A program made the translations under genes and the position numbers. From assembly GCF_032362555.1 (NCBI RefSeq), contig NC_083505.1:12730001-12794000 (forward strand): a stretch of DNA of 64,000 nucleotides, read 5' to 3'. Source of the stretch: Amyelois transitella. Its lineage: Eukaryota > Arthropoda > Insecta > Lepidoptera > Pyralidae. Shown here piece by piece: positions 1-14,000 of this stretch (the stretch's first letter is position 1; every line of letters starts with the position of its first letter). The notes under the pieces are model-generated. The model saw only the letters and a list, made by a program, of their open reading frames with translations. It made no database searches and had not been told where the DNA came from.

Positions 1-600
1 ATTAAAATTTTAATTACAAGATTATTATTTTTCTTTATTATATAAAATTAATACTAGTAATACAACTATTACATAACACTGTATGGCATCATAGCCCTAT
101 ATTTTGTTTATATATGTATACTTACAATATAGATAAATGCTCTAAGTTTGGGTGAAGTGTAGGTACTAAAAGGAACGGGCGACAGTTTTAGAAACAAGAC
201 GAAAATACGCAATAGAACGTTGACACCGAGTGAATCCTGTGTTGATGGGAAACGGTTCCAACTGGGTGACATTAGAAGTCATACAGCCGACGGATGATGC
301 TATGTAATGCTCAAACTATTTTATTTATAAACGTAACAATCAAAATTTTTTTTTAAATAATGACACATTTTTACGCTTTGATATTGATATTGATCGGTCG
401 AGATCGAGAGAGTTTTTAATTATCCTTGCTTGCTTAGTTCTTATTTGTAGCTTTGAATTGCAAATTAGGTAGGTACCATATTACCTATATAAATTAATGA
501 AATTCGCACAGATCTTGAATTAATTCCGTATTTATTAAAAAAATATAGTTAACTCTGGCTGTATTATACGCATACACGCGCACACAATGATTGCATATAC
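1..600. other. AT-rich upstream DNA, no gene seen
   Basis: No coding region, splice-site pattern or repeat that I can name. The stretch is AT-rich with short A and T runs. It lies upstream of the GC-rich block that probably carries the abrupt promoter. Confidence 0.5.
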
Positions 601-609
601 CTACTTGCG

Positions 610-1250
610 TTCAGATTTGACGGGCGCCTGTCACGTCACGTCACCAACAGCTGTCACGCTTCCTGAAAACCCGTCCGGGCGTCCGGCATCCGGCGTCCGA
701 GCGTCCGCGCCGTGTCCGGGCCCGGGCCGTGGGCGGCCGCTGTGGGCGTGCAGGCGCTGCACCGCCCCGCCCCCCGCAGCCCCCCCACGCTGTTTATTCT
801 CGCCGCTATACCCGCCCGGCGGGGCGACAGTCGCCCGCGTGACGCGCAACGGAACGCACGCGTGCGCCAGGTACGAACCGGACACGACGGACCGAGCGGT
901 GCATACAATACCGGACGTTGCTAAAAACATTAAAACACGCGTACGATATTTAAATCGATTCGAATAATGAGATTTTAGTGAGAAGGGTGTAGGGTGGCGG
1001 TGTCGCGGAAAATGCATTTCCCGGCGGGTGCAAGGCGCAGGCGGTGCGGGCCGGGGGGAGGGTGCATGCGATGATGGACATCGTATTGATTTCTATCTGC
1101 CCGCTCCTCCCTTATTGTGGTGCAGGGCGCGCCATCGATCGTTGCACCGGCCCTAGGAGTTAGAATCGCGACCGCGTGCATGCTGGGCCGCGAGTGCAGT
1201 GCGTGAATGTGATATTTGATTGACGGGTTCGAATTCGGTGCGTCACGTGG
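610..1250 (+). promoter_or_regulatory. GC/CpG-rich block, probable abrupt promoter or first non-coding exon
   Basis: A sharp GC- and CpG-rich island inside strongly AT-rich DNA, about 0.8-1.4 kb before the abrupt start codon. Open frames here on both strands are low-complexity (Pro, Arg, Ala-rich) and look like a result of base composition. A consensus donor (GATGTAAGT, near 1247) follows the island and an acceptor-like TTGCAG lies near 1805, so a non-coding first exon ending near 1248 joined to the leader at about 1811 is plausible. This is inference; there is no transcript evidence. Confidence 0.4.
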
Positions 1251-1810
1251 ATGTAAGTACGGCTCTCCCGTGCGATGCACTCGATCCGGACATTTGGTCG
1301 TTAATTGTCAATTAAGTTTATTACTTATTAATCGCTGTTCACTGATATATGATTTGAATCTGTGCGCAATTGAATCATATTGCGTGTGCGTTTATATTAT
1401 TTGAAGTGACAGTGACAGTGAATTCTAATATTCTTTTAAAATATTTTGGAAGTTTATATGTTTAGTAGCTTTGTTAATATTTTTTATTGAGTCCTTTCTT
1501 TATTTTTATATTGTATTTGAATTTATTTTGTAAATTGCATTAGTAAAACATCATAAGTGAAATTTGGAAGAACGAAAATATTAAAACTTCTTTTCTTAAA
1601 ACTTTGACATCAATTTTTTTTTTATTTTACCTTTTAAAGAATATATGACTGTAAACGAAAAAAAATATATTGTACATTTCATAATTTCGTTATCCTATAC
1701 CCTTCTCATAAATCCTAAATAAAAAAAAAACACCGCTCGTTCCGATCGTGAAAAAAAAACTTCAAATTTTTCAAAAAAAAAAAACTTATCACATCGTGAA
1801 ATTGCAGGCA

Positions 1811-2019
1811 ACACAAACAAATCGCAATAAACAAGCTTTACAACCAAACACAAACCGTATAGTGCGAGGGCGTTTTCGAACAGAGTGTGATAACAGCTGG
1901 TAAAGTGGCGGCGACACTGGGCGCGCGGCTGGAATGCGCGGGAGTGGAGACGTTTAGCGCGCGAGTACGCCCCGACACCGTGCCGCCCTCAGAACAACCG
2001 GCCATGGCGACCGAGACCG
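1811..2019 (+). CDS. ab: abrupt exon 1: 5' leader and first five codons
   Basis: The start codon at 2004 sits in a good context (GCCATGG) and encodes M-A-T-E-T before a strong donor GTGAGT at 2020. It ends in phase 1, matching the acceptor at 13160. The leader before it is moderately GC-rich. Its 5' edge at about 1811 assumes that the TTGCAG just upstream is an acceptor; otherwise transcription starts within or before this segment. Confidence 0.75.
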
Positions 2020-5000
2020 GTGAGTTGCTAGACAATAATGAGATTTTGTAAATTCAAATTAAGAAATGTAATATTTTTTACCAGTCTAGTCTAACAAAAA
2101 AAAATTGTAAATTTGCAATTAAAAAACTGTATTTCTTGTGATGTAAACGTTCTAATTGCGTTCGTATTATTTAAATTTACAAAAAATATTTCAAAATTTG
2201 AAAACTTATTGTTTAATTAAAAAAATAATTTTGATCACGTATTGACACATTTTTTTTTTCTAAATTTTGACTAAAATATCGTAATCTATTACACAAAACT
2301 TAAACTCAATTTGATCTAGAAAGTTATTTAGCTCATATTTTAAACTCATACAAGTAAGTAGAAAAAGAATATTAATTGAACACGGAAGAGAATATTTATA
2401 TAATATCTACACGTACCTATATGTATATAGGTACGTAATATAACATGACTATCTTATTTTTTTACAAAATGAGCACTATTTGACGAATACGAATTCACAT
2501 CACTGAATGTTACTTTATTCGTCAAAAGTCAACAATTTGTAATAAAGCAACTCTCAGCTTAAGGTGGAAAAGAACTTTGCACAAGAATGGACCAGAAATA
2601 GACAAGCCTATTACAATATACCGGACAAATAACACAGATCGAGTGAACCCGAGGAAAATTCGAGACAGAGAGTTATTAAGCAATAAAAAAAAATCAGAGA
2701 CTTAGATAAAGTCCAAGATACCAGTATCAATATTAGCATTAAGCCATTGAGTTAATTTTGCATTATGACCTGACCAAGGGCCCGGGACCTGAGGTTCAGA
2801 TAACGCTAAACAGTTAAACTAAGATATTTTAAAACAACAGAATATTAAAAGAGGAATCCTTTAAATAAATCAGAAAATATTCTAATTACTCAGTTTTTCA
2901 CAGTTTATTCCAATAAGTGCACGCTATAATCAGATTAATAATGAATAATTCATAGTTTTTAGTAAAAATAGCACTAATAATTAATTGAAAAACAAAACCA
3001 TAAAAATTGACTTACAATGATTAAATGATTACTACACATTTCCAATTATAATAACGAGATTTATTTCGTAATTTAAGAATATGATTACTTATAAGATGAT
3101 ATTAGGATAATTTGGATATTGAAATATAAAATTTGACAGGAGTTTTGTATAAAAATACTACATGTATAAATGACTACATAGACAGAAATAATTTTATATC
3201 GTCACAAAAACGTTTAATCTATGACTGACTAATCTCAAAACACATCTTATAGGAAAATAATCCAATTATATCATCATAAAAAGACAAAATTTTTAAAACA
3301 AAGCAGCGTCAAATAAGCTGTATTTATACAAAATAATCCTCCAACAAAAAAGAAAGTGAAAGAACGGAAAATAACAGTCACGAGTCAATCAGTACAGATT
3401 GTTTACTAACATATACGTATACTTACGTACGTACGTACGCACCCGTCACACGTACGGACATGAGTTCGTTGATATTCACCCCCATCCCCGCCCGCCACCC
3501 CACTCCTGAGGGATAAGCCAGGATCGGGGGACGCTTAATGATGTTCCCGCCGACTGTCCAACGCCACGCGTTTTGTTTTTCCCGGTTTTGATAAAATACA
3601 TATTTTTTATACCAAAATTTTGGTTTATAAACGCATCATATTAATTTTTGCCGCTTTTGAATCACGGCAACGTTAAACGTTTAATTTGTTTCTAAATGCC
3701 AATTTGTGCAATTAAATATGTATATGTTTATGCATTTTTTTAATTAATGCTTTCAATGCTGTGTAATGATATATTAGATGCCATTTTTAATTTGAATATA
3801 TTATTTTTAAAGTTACGATTAAATTCGTAATTAAAACAAAAATGATTTACAGCAATTAAAATAAAAAAATATGTAATATCATAAAAATTATAAGCCAATT
3901 AAAATGAACGACGAGACAATAAAGGTTGCATTGAAAGCTCCCGTTGCGAAAGGGCGGCTGAATAAATCAAGGGTCATGCATATTAGAGAATCGCCGGCGA
4001 CATCAGGTTAACTCGGCTCTTTGCTCCCTCCGGCTGGTGAGGGATGAAATTACTGTATGGAGGGTTTGCTGACGGATTCAATGCTACATTATATTTTTTG
4101 TGCATAATTCTAGTGGAATTTTATTTATTATTTATTTATTTACTAATTTATGTACACAGAAAACATCGAGACTGATAAACACAAGAAACAAAATTACAAA
4201 GGTTCTGCTTATTTCAAAAGAAATCTCTTCCAGCAGACCCGAGACAGGAGATGTGATGGAAAGGGTGACAGGCGTGTACTCCACTCACACAACTAATAAT
4301 AGACATACATAAACAAATACATAAATAAAATATAATAAAATAAATATATAAATACAAAAAAAATAAACTTACATAAAGTAAATACAATATATACCAAATT
4401 AGCAAGGCTTGGAGAGGTAATAAATTTTAATTAATTTTTTAAATTGGGACAGTGATTTAGAGTCACGTATCTCAGGAGGCAGTGAGTTCCACAATCTAAC
4501 AGCATGGACAGAGAAGGAGTTGGAGAAAGTGGCCGAACGATGCGTAGGGAATTTAAGCATGGTCCTACGATGAGACCTGCATGGAGTATCGACAGGACAA
4601 ACAAAGGAGAAGCGGTTGCGCAGATATGAGGGGTATGCAGGATTATAGAGAGTATTGTAAAGAAGGCAAAGTATTCTCATATTTCTACGCAAACGAATGG
4701 GCAGCCAGTTTAGTTGCCTGCGAAACTCCGAGACGTGATCGTACTTCTTGAGGCCAAAAATGAATCGGATACACAAATTCTGTAGACGTTCCAGTTTATC
4801 AAGGAGTTCCTCGGTAGCATCCAAAAAGCACGCGTCAGCGTAGTCGAGGAGAGGAAGAATGAGGGATTGACATAAGGAAACTTTAGTTTGAAAGGGCAAA
4901 AAATTTTGGAGACACTTCAAAGTGTGGAAGGAATAGTGTACCTTGCGACTAACCTCGTGAACGTGCTTCGACCAGCTAAGTGTAGAATCCAAAATAACAC

Positions 5001-8000
5001 CAAGGTTCTTCGCAGATTCCGCAAAAGCTATAACCGAACCATCCAGAAGTAATGGGGGTAAGTCACACAGGTCAATACGACTGCGTAGATGCTTACCACC
5101 AATGAGCATAGCCTGAGATTTCGATGGATTTATTAATAACCCAAAGGAGCTAGCCCAGCGACTCAGCTTGCATAAGTCATCATTCATGGAAGCCACAGTT
5201 GTCTCAACCTCATCAACCAAGCAATGCCGGTAAAGCTGCAAGTCGTCTGCATAGAGATGTATACTAGAAGATAGAATATTAGTAACAGTATTAATAAACA
5301 CAGAGAAAAGCAAAGGAGAAAGGACACCACCCTGGGGTACACCAGCACTGAGCTCACGCCAGTCAGAGGAGATCTCTCCGAGGCGAACACACTGCGAGCG
5401 ACCCCGAAGGTAGGAAGAAAACCAGGCAAGAGCAACAGGTGACACGTTAATAGACCGGAGAATTCCGAGAAGGATATCAAAATCAACAGAGTTGAAGGCA
5501 CTGCTGAAATCGAGAAGTACAATCAAAGTTAGGGATTTGTTTTCCATAGCCCAGCGGATGTCATCGGTAACATTAAGCAAAGCCGTCACAGTACTATGTC
5601 CCGCACGGAAACCTGACTGAAAAGGACTAATTATGTTGTTATGATTTAAAAAATAAGAGAACTGCCTTTGAACAATCAGCTCAGAAACTTTAGATAAAAA
5701 GGGTAAGATAGATATAGGTCTAAGCTGTGAAAGTGATGAAGGATTAGAGACTTTAGGTAAGGGAATGACATGAGCTAGTTTCCAAGACGCAGGGAAATAT
5801 CCGGAAGTTAGGGAGAAATTAATTATATGAGTAACAACAGAAAGAATAGCAGGGAGAAGGAGCGTTATCATTTTTGCAGAGATCTGATCATCCCCAGCCG
5901 CGTTAGAAGTGACATGAAAAATAAATCTTTCAACTTCATCCTCAGTAACACATGAAAACTCAAAGGCAGGGTAAGGCGGAACAGGAAGTTTGGATAGTTG
6001 ATTCAAAGTGTCAGATTTAGAGGCAGAAGACAGAGAAACAGGCGGAAGAGAAAAATGTCTGTTAATGTCGTTTGGGTCTAAGTTACTGTGATCGAGAACC
6101 GAAGATTTGCCAATACCGACAGATCTAAGAAACCTCCACACATCAGCAGGGCTACGACCAACGAGAGAATCATGAAAATAATTTCTTTTAGCATCCCTAC
6201 ACATACGACTGCAGCGATTGCGAAGGACCTTGAAAAGCGAGAGATTGTGTTCCGTCGGGTGACGCTTATACCTGCGCTTGGCTTTATCTCTTCGTGCCAT
6301 AGTTTCTTTGATTTCGCTAGAAAGCCACGGTGCAGGGTTTCGTTTAGCCTTAATACGTCTGAGGGGAGCATGTAGATTGTAAATCTTAACCACAGCATTG
6401 TTAAAACATTCCACCTTCGCATCAACATTATCACTGTTATAAATAGGAGACCAGTCAATATTCATAGCCTCTTGATGAAATTTCTCCAAGTTTATACCCT
6501 TAAAATTACGACGGAAAATATAATGAGGAATCCTCTTAGGGGGAGAAATACAATAAGATAAATAAAGGAGGTCATGATAAGAAAAAGGGGCAGTAAGTTG
6601 ACCATGACACGCCACCAAATCACAGGAAGATACAATTATAAGGTCAAGGAGAGAGGGTTTACGATTAGGCACGTGGTGGGTAGTCGAAAGAGGTAAAATG
6701 TGAAGATTGAAAGATGTTAAAAGGTCTTGAAGTCGATGAGTCCGTAAGTCATTTTTGACGAGGCATGTATTTAGGTCACCCATCAGAATTACATGCTCAT
6801 AATTAGGGCAAAATTCGTTGAGGAGATTGTCTAGGGAATCAAAATAATCAATGCGAAGGCTTGGACTGTAGTAAACCGCTATAAGTATTTTTGTATGGTG
6901 TAGATTTATTTCAATAAAAAGGTGTTCAGATTCAGAGTGAGCAGGAGAGGCGCTAAGCAGTTGATAAGGAATATTATCACGTAGATAGATCGCAACACCG
7001 CCACATTGCCTACCCACTCTATCATTGCGCAACAAAATAAAACCTGGTATGACGAAGTGAGAAGAAGGGAGAGAAGGCTTAAGGAAGGATTCGGAAATCA
7101 ACAAAGCGTCAAGATGAGCACAATCAAAAGACGCGATGATATCAGAATAATGTCCAGGAACACTTTGGGCGTTGATATGTGCAAGATTGAGATTACGAGG
7201 GTAAATGGAAAAAAGGGAGGAGAGTTGGTCATGTAGACCGTGACTGTCAGAAGCACACGTGAAGGACTCGTTACCTCCCGCGCTGACAAAACTATCAGGT
7301 GAGGAGCAACTGAAAAAGCTGTCATCAAGGTCAATAAGGATATCATCTGCCATGCTAGATAAAATATATAAAAAAATAAACAAAAATATATAATAATAAA
7401 ATATAAATCAGAAATAACGAAAGCAAAAATAAAATAATAAAAACCCTAAAACATTGCGGGCTGCCAAACTCACCAAAACCTCACGGGTATGTTGAAAGAG
7501 ACTTAACAAAATATACAAAAAAAAAAACACATTCATTGCCTCAGTTGAAAAAAAAAAAAAAAGCAAAGGAAGAAAACATAAAAAAATGACATGTCGGTTA
7601 AAAAGCATGTCACTGTCAACTAAACGTCACGGATTGTAAACAAGGTAGAAACAATACTTTAATTAGTGAATCGGTAAAAGTGAAATAAATTATAAAATAA
7701 AAATATTTAAAGGTACCGTGCCCGTAGCAATAAAAGTTAAAATTACCTACTACGACGTAAATTTAAAATTTACAAAGGTATTCAAGAACCACCCACATGG
7801 AGAAAAATAAACAAAACAGATGAATAAAATATAGAAATGCAACAAGTAAAAGTTGCCAATTGGGTCGAGTAAAAGAAAACTGATGCACAGACGAAGTAAA
7901 TCACTTATGGCGCCGGGTTTTCCTATAGACCTGCTGTGAACTCTCGGTACCGCCGGTGCCAGTCATTCCGGTGGCCGATGGATAACCTTCTATCAGTTTC

Positions 8001-11000
8001 TTTACCTCCGCCAATGTATCCACTTTGCGCCTTGTCTTATCGGGAAGCAGAATAACAATTCTTCCCTCCACTGACCAGCAGCTCTTGATTCCAAAATGCT
8101 TACGAGCGGTGGTGAAAGCCAGATGCCTTGGCCTAGTCAAAAATTCTGACATAGTAATACCAGAACCTTTAAGACCTGTTTTGTTATCCCAAACATGGTG
8201 ACGGTGCTCCATAGCAGCAAATCTAACGAGCACAGGGCGGGGTTTAGTACCAGGGGAGCCAAGACGGTGGCAGGCTTGTAGCTTGTCCTGTGGGAAGTCT
8301 GGTAGCTTCAGTTTGACAGAGATGACTCGAAGAATTGAGTCATTAAGATTTTCATTCTTCTCCTCGGGAAGCCCATGAAACAGAAGCACTTTTCTACGCA
8401 TTACCATCTCATGCCTGTCCTGTGCCAGTGTTAATAGTTCCAACTGAGTTTTTATTCTTGTAATGGCACCCCAGATGACAGATTTAAATTCAGTGTACTC
8501 ACGGGATAATGTGGCAATATCAGGATTGGCAGCAGGTCCAGTTTTCATCCCTTCTAACTTCCTGTCATACTCTGCCATGCGGGAAGTGAAGAATTTCTCA
8601 AGGTCTTCCAAATTACTTGAGAGTTGTGCATCCATTATGTAAAAATATGTATATATGAACTTCCAGATATGAATAAATAAAAATACCCAAAGCGAAATGC
8701 CAAGGAATGACTATGAAATGAGAGCAGGTGAGTTTGGCAGCAAGAATAGTTAATTATTTAAAGCTATTTTGTGTGTTTACTATTTTTAAAAACAAAAACA
8801 AATGCAGCTCAAATTAAAACAACTTTGTGCTCTGCCTACCCACAAAGGAAAAAGAATATTTTAATGTTACTTTAAAATATATTTTTTTAAATTTAGCCTA
8901 CGTGATTGGCTACATAATTACTAATTTTGTTGCGTATAAAACCTGTAATTAGTGTAATGTAGCGATTTACACCTCTACTTGTTCTAAAAATATTTGACGA
9001 ACATAAAAACAATATCAATTCTAACTATACCACAGAAAACGAGATTGCGAAAAAAAATTATAATATTCCGCATCACAAAACCTATTGCCCAATGTTACTT
9101 CTAAAAACAAGAACGTCTCATACTAATGTAACTACTAATGACATCTAACATCTTCGAAAATGATCTTAATCATTACATAACCAATAACTTCACATCGGTT
9201 TTGTAAGATGCCGTGACATATGAGTATGTTTCGCTCATATTCTGCGCAAGAATAACAGTCTCTAAGTTAGATATCTTACATAAATAGTAATACTTAGCAA
9301 ACTAACGACAGTAAATTAAATAAATAGCTTTATTTTATTCTAAAATGTGTAAAATATAAATATATTATATATTGATTATTTAATGAAAATTGCGCAATTT
9401 CTAATGTTGCCTAATTTGTAAATGTCGCATGATCGTCGAAACGTAGTGGAATATTTTATGAAGAAAATTATAAGAATATGTTTACTAATGTGTTCAACTT
9501 TTCAACATTAAGGGAATATTTTCTATTATTTTAAATTAAACCGCACTTTACCTATTATATATTTTTCGGGAAATAATAATACTATCGTTTCCTCAAACTT
9601 TCAGAAATAAGATGAATCAAAATGTGCACATTAAGAATAAGGGTTTAGATTTCCTCAAATTAAATAGATTCCCAAATTTATCAAATGAGGGTCGTAGACA
9701 AAAAGTTTAAGTGAATTAAGTATACTAAGTATTTATAAATACTACAGGTATTAAACGCGCACGAAACACGTAACGTTTCATTGTAACATTACTTGAAACG
9801 TCCGAGATATAATAAAGGTACGCTACGTGCGCGTTTAATGCCTGTAGTATTTATAAATAGTAAGATTATCTTGTTTTTTTTTTCTTTTTAATTGATCTCA
9901 TTGATTTCAGAAATTAGTTTATGTTTAGGTTAACCTATCTTTCTACATACTGCCACTAGTAAAAAAATGTTACCAATAAGGAAAATCTATTTTTTGAATT
10001 TAGAACCAATTTTAAATTCTTAATTAGTTTACCCTTCACCAAATATCTAATCTACCCTAAAATGTCAAAAAATTTAAACGTGTAGTACGTGCGATCAATG
10101 CCACCGAATGTGTGTGCGTCGGCGCGGGCGCTCAGTTACACGCGACATGCGATTTTTCACGCAGATGTTATTTTTAATTCCCAGTTTGACTGCGCACGTA
10201 TCGCTTTGCATCATCTAAATCACTTCACGTCGTATTCAGATTTTTTAGTTGCTTGTTTTGATCGTGGCTTTCATTTACTTTTAAATCAAAATAAAGTAGC
10301 GAATGAAAAATATTTGGGAATATTTTTTATTCACCCGTCTGTTTAATCGTCATGATATTTAAACTTCATGAAATGAAGACGTCGATTTAAGAAATTAAAG
10401 ATATGCAGTCTTTTGAAATATAATAGAAATGTTACAAGCTCTTAATGCGGAGGAAACATTTTGAGAGAACATCATCTTGGATCTTGGACGAATGGGAAGC
10501 GAAATGATAATTATTTACTTGCACTTTGATTGTTTTCTGCCTTCTTTCTTAATACGTTTCATTCCTTTTTGAAACGTTAGTGTTTGGGTTTTATCCACAA
10601 AAATCTAGCATCATATAAGTAAGAGTACATAAACGCGTGAGCAAAATCACTGAATCACGAATATTTGTTTTTTTTTTAATTGACATCTGTCAATTATCAT
10701 AATGTCCTGTGTTATGCAATATAGACTAAACCGAACGTGTCCGACAGAGGGTAATGTCTCCTAAAATTATGTGCTCAAATTATATTCCGCAGACCAGTGA
10801 CGATTGCAGCCATCTGGGTCCACGTAATCATGAATTTATTTATGAGGATTGAAAATGTACAAATCTAAAAACGGCCAACATATAGGAACTGAATTTAGTT
10901 ACTTAAAATAACACGGAAACTTCTGAAAGTCATCGTCTTCCTGTTTGTCCTGGTTGTGTCTAGGAAGAACCCGAGGGTCTGTCTATACTCCAAGAGTGGG

Positions 11001-14000
11001 TGGTGGAAAGCCAATAAAGTAATCGACTACCTCTTTCCAGGTGTTACAAACTATTCTAAGTTAATGCTGGTAAAAAAGTTATTGCGATTGCTGGTTAAAA
11101 AGAACCTAATACCTTAATTTCTATCTACCCCGTAAGGAAGGACCCGAGGGTCTGTCTATACTCAAAGAGTGGGTGGTGGAAGGCCAAGAAAGTAATCGAC
11201 TACCTCTTTCCAGTTGTTACAAACAATTCTAAGTTGATGCTGGTAAAAAAGTTATTGCGATTGCTGGTTAAAAAGAATCTTAATCTCTATCTACCCCGTA
11301 AGGGAATTAAGAAGAAATCTATACTAATATTTTTAAGCCGAAGAGTTTGTTTGTTTGAACACGCAAATCTCAGGAACTACTGGTTCGAATTGAAAAATTC
11401 TTTTTGCGTTTAATTGACCATTTATCGAGGAAGGCTTTAGGCTATATAACATCATGCTGCAACTATTAGGAGCGAAGAAATAATGGAATATGTAAAAAAG
11501 CGGGGCTTCTATGATGCCTAAAATAACTATGTATTCCACGCGGACGAAGTTCGTAATATCCGTAAAATAATAATTCTAGAATTCGCATGGTTTTAATGGT
11601 AAACGAAAAAACATGACAATCAAAACTATGTGTTACATATAATTACCCGTAATAATGATCAAAACATCAATTAAGTTACGTGAACGATAATTTGTCATAA
11701 TTTTGACTGACCACAGAGGAAGTACTCGTAGGTACTGAGTAATTATATTTTAGTTGGTATATCTAATAATATCGGAAATTAGATTTACCGCGAAACGGTA
11801 CTTTTTAAGTTGACGCAAATCATAGTAAAATACTTTCTAGGGCATATTGATATGCAAAAGTAGGTAGCCTCATAACGCGTTAATATCTTCATGTGAAAAA
11901 GAACGTAGGTAAATACGCAAATATAGTACACATTCATATAATCACATCTTTACTTCTTACAGGGAAGACAAAGAAAAATAAATTAGTTATACTGATGTGA
12001 AGAAAAATAGCGTCTTTCAGCTATTTCTCTTCCCGCGCAGATCGTGAAGGCCAACCAAGGGCTAGATAAATGGGCTAGCACTTTTTCTTGTCTCTTGGAC
12101 CAATCGCCCCTAAATTGTAAAGATTATTTATTGGCTATACTTTAATGACTAGCATTTATCAAAGCACCTACATACCTAATTTAAATTCTATAATTAAAAC
12201 CAATTTTCATTTTACTAAAATGAATAGATTGTACGACAAACTACTAAAATTTAGTAGTTTGTCGTATAATCTGTTCATTTTTAGGTATACACATTAATTT
12301 TGTGCAATATTAAAGATTCTTGTTTGTTTGTAATATCTTTATTGCATAGAAATTTACACAGTAACAAGAAAATAGTACACAGTCATAAAATAAACAAATC
12401 ACTAGCAATGGCGGACTTATCCCATAAAGGGATCTCTTCCAGTCAACCGGTAAAACAATAAAGGAACTAAATAATTCAGTAAAAAGCTATATCTATTTAA
12501 TATTGATTCTATGCTAATATCGTTTGAGCCGTTTTATTAGGCAAATGGCCATGATCATAAATATTATTTTTAATGTCTAGAAGACATATTAGGTAAGTGT
12601 AGTGAAAGAAAGACGACTTTACCGTTGTATCGTTGAATTTTAATAAAAAATTTGAATTGTCTATATGACTTTTGAATGTCAGAAATGACAAAATGTAAAA
12701 CAAAAATAATTCTATCTAAAGTAAAATGTGGTCTACTACATGTTAGCTGAATGTGGCCTATAATTCTTCCAAGCTGGCTCTGTCTACCCCGCAAGAGATA
12801 TAGACGTGATGATATGTATGTATGTATGTACTAACTACCGTGCCGTGTGGTTCCCGGCACCATTACAAAAAAGAATAGGACCACTCCATCTCTTTCCCAT
12901 GGATGTCGTAAAAGGCGACTAAGGGATAGGCTTATAAACTTGGGATTCCTCTTTTAGGCGATGGGCTAGCAACCTGTCACTATTTGAATCTCAATTCTAT
13001 AATTCAGCCAAATAGCTGAACGTGGCCATTCAGTCTTTTCAAGTCTGTTGTAATGTAGGTATGTATGTCATTTTTAAATAATAGCTATATCGCCTTTATA
13101 TGTCAACTTTTTTTTTTAAATTTTGTGTCAAAACTAACTACCCTGGTCTTCACCACCAGGCGGCGCCGCGGTCGGTGGCGAACAGCAGTACTCGCTGAGG
13201 TGGAACGACTTCCACTCGGCCATGGTGTCCTCCTTCCGGCGGCTGCGCGACGAGGAGGACTTCGTCGATGTCACCCTCGCCTGCGCCGGCGCAACCTTCA
13301 GTGCACACAAGGTGGGTAGCAGGAACTTTAAGGGATACCATCCGTTGATAGGTTGAAGAGAAAACTTATCAGCTATTTAGCATAGCATTGCTGTGGAAGG
13401 TGCAACTGGGAATACGCAAAGATGACAAAAAGAGGAAGGTTAAAGACGAACGTACCGTGCGGTTCCCGACGCAAATAGCAAAAAGAATAGGACCACTCCA
13501 TCTCTTTCCCATGGATTTCGTAAAAGGCGACTAAGAGATATTGTAATCTCAATTCTATCTTAAAGCCAAATAGCTGAACGTGGCCTATGAGTCTTTTTAA
13601 CATTGTTGGCTCTGTCTACCCCGCAAGGGATATAGACGTGATTATATGTATGTATGTTAAGCCGAACTTTATAAATAAATATAAATATATACGGGACAAA
13701 TTACACAGATTGAGTTAGCCTCGAAGTAAGTTCGAAACTTGTGTTACGAGATACTAACTCAACGATACTATATTTTATAATAAATACTTAGATAGATAAA
13801 CATCCGAGACCCAGACCAATTAGAGAAAGTTCGTTTCTCATTATACCCTGACCGGGATTCGAACCCGGGACTCCCGGTGCCACAGACAAGCGTATTACCG
13901 CTGCGCCACAGAGGCCGTCTATAAAAGCATATACGCTAAAGCAATCTCTTACAGTAAGCAACCTACCTGCATATAGTTTACCAGTACCAACTTAATCTTA

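Larger units (their letters stand above)
2040..4095. other. abrupt intron 1, left part: AT-rich, no gene
   Basis: Very AT-rich intron. It holds a short inverted repeat around 2411-2436 (ACGTACCTATA against TATAGGTACGT), a decayed tRNA-type SINE (2605-2790), and a CGTA-rich simple repeat near 3413-3445. No coding potential seen. Confidence 0.6.
4100..8720 (-). mobile_element. near-complete non-LTR retrotransposon (LINE), antisense in abrupt intron 1
   Basis: Two long open frames on the minus strand in standard LINE order: ORF1 (8635-7901), then an endonuclease/reverse-transcriptase ORF2 (7353-4399). The low-coordinate end, which is the element's 3' end, is rich in TTTATTTATT-type sequence, as expected of an A-rich LINE tail read in reverse. 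No RNase H domain and no LTRs are seen. The exact ends and target-site duplication could not be fixed. Both frames are intact, so insertion is probably recent. I place it loosely in the Jockey/CR1 group on the RT and the C-terminal LWNSLPPEIR-type motif; the clade is not certain. Confidence 0.9.
8721..13159. other. abrupt intron 1, right part
   Basis: AT-rich intron with no exon seen. It holds a palindromic MITE (9729-9859), a 175-bp tandem duplication (10964-11300), an RTE-like repeat (11320-11560), a fold-back (12217-12283) and SINE sequence (12735-13069). A patch at 10085-10345 has an 85-codon open frame resembling nothing I know; I treat it as chance. Confidence 0.5.

Noticed and set aside
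587-1017. Overlapping frames of 126 and 128 codons in the GC-rich block
   Set aside because: Low-complexity Pro/Arg/Ala composition on both strands; a result of GC content, not a protein.
10089-10346. 85-codon frame in abrupt intron 1
   Set aside because: No recognisable motif and no splice context tying it to a gene.
13850-13919. tRNA gene
   Set aside because: It has A- and B-box words, but the fold is incomplete and it continues into a SINE body shared with 56065-56300.
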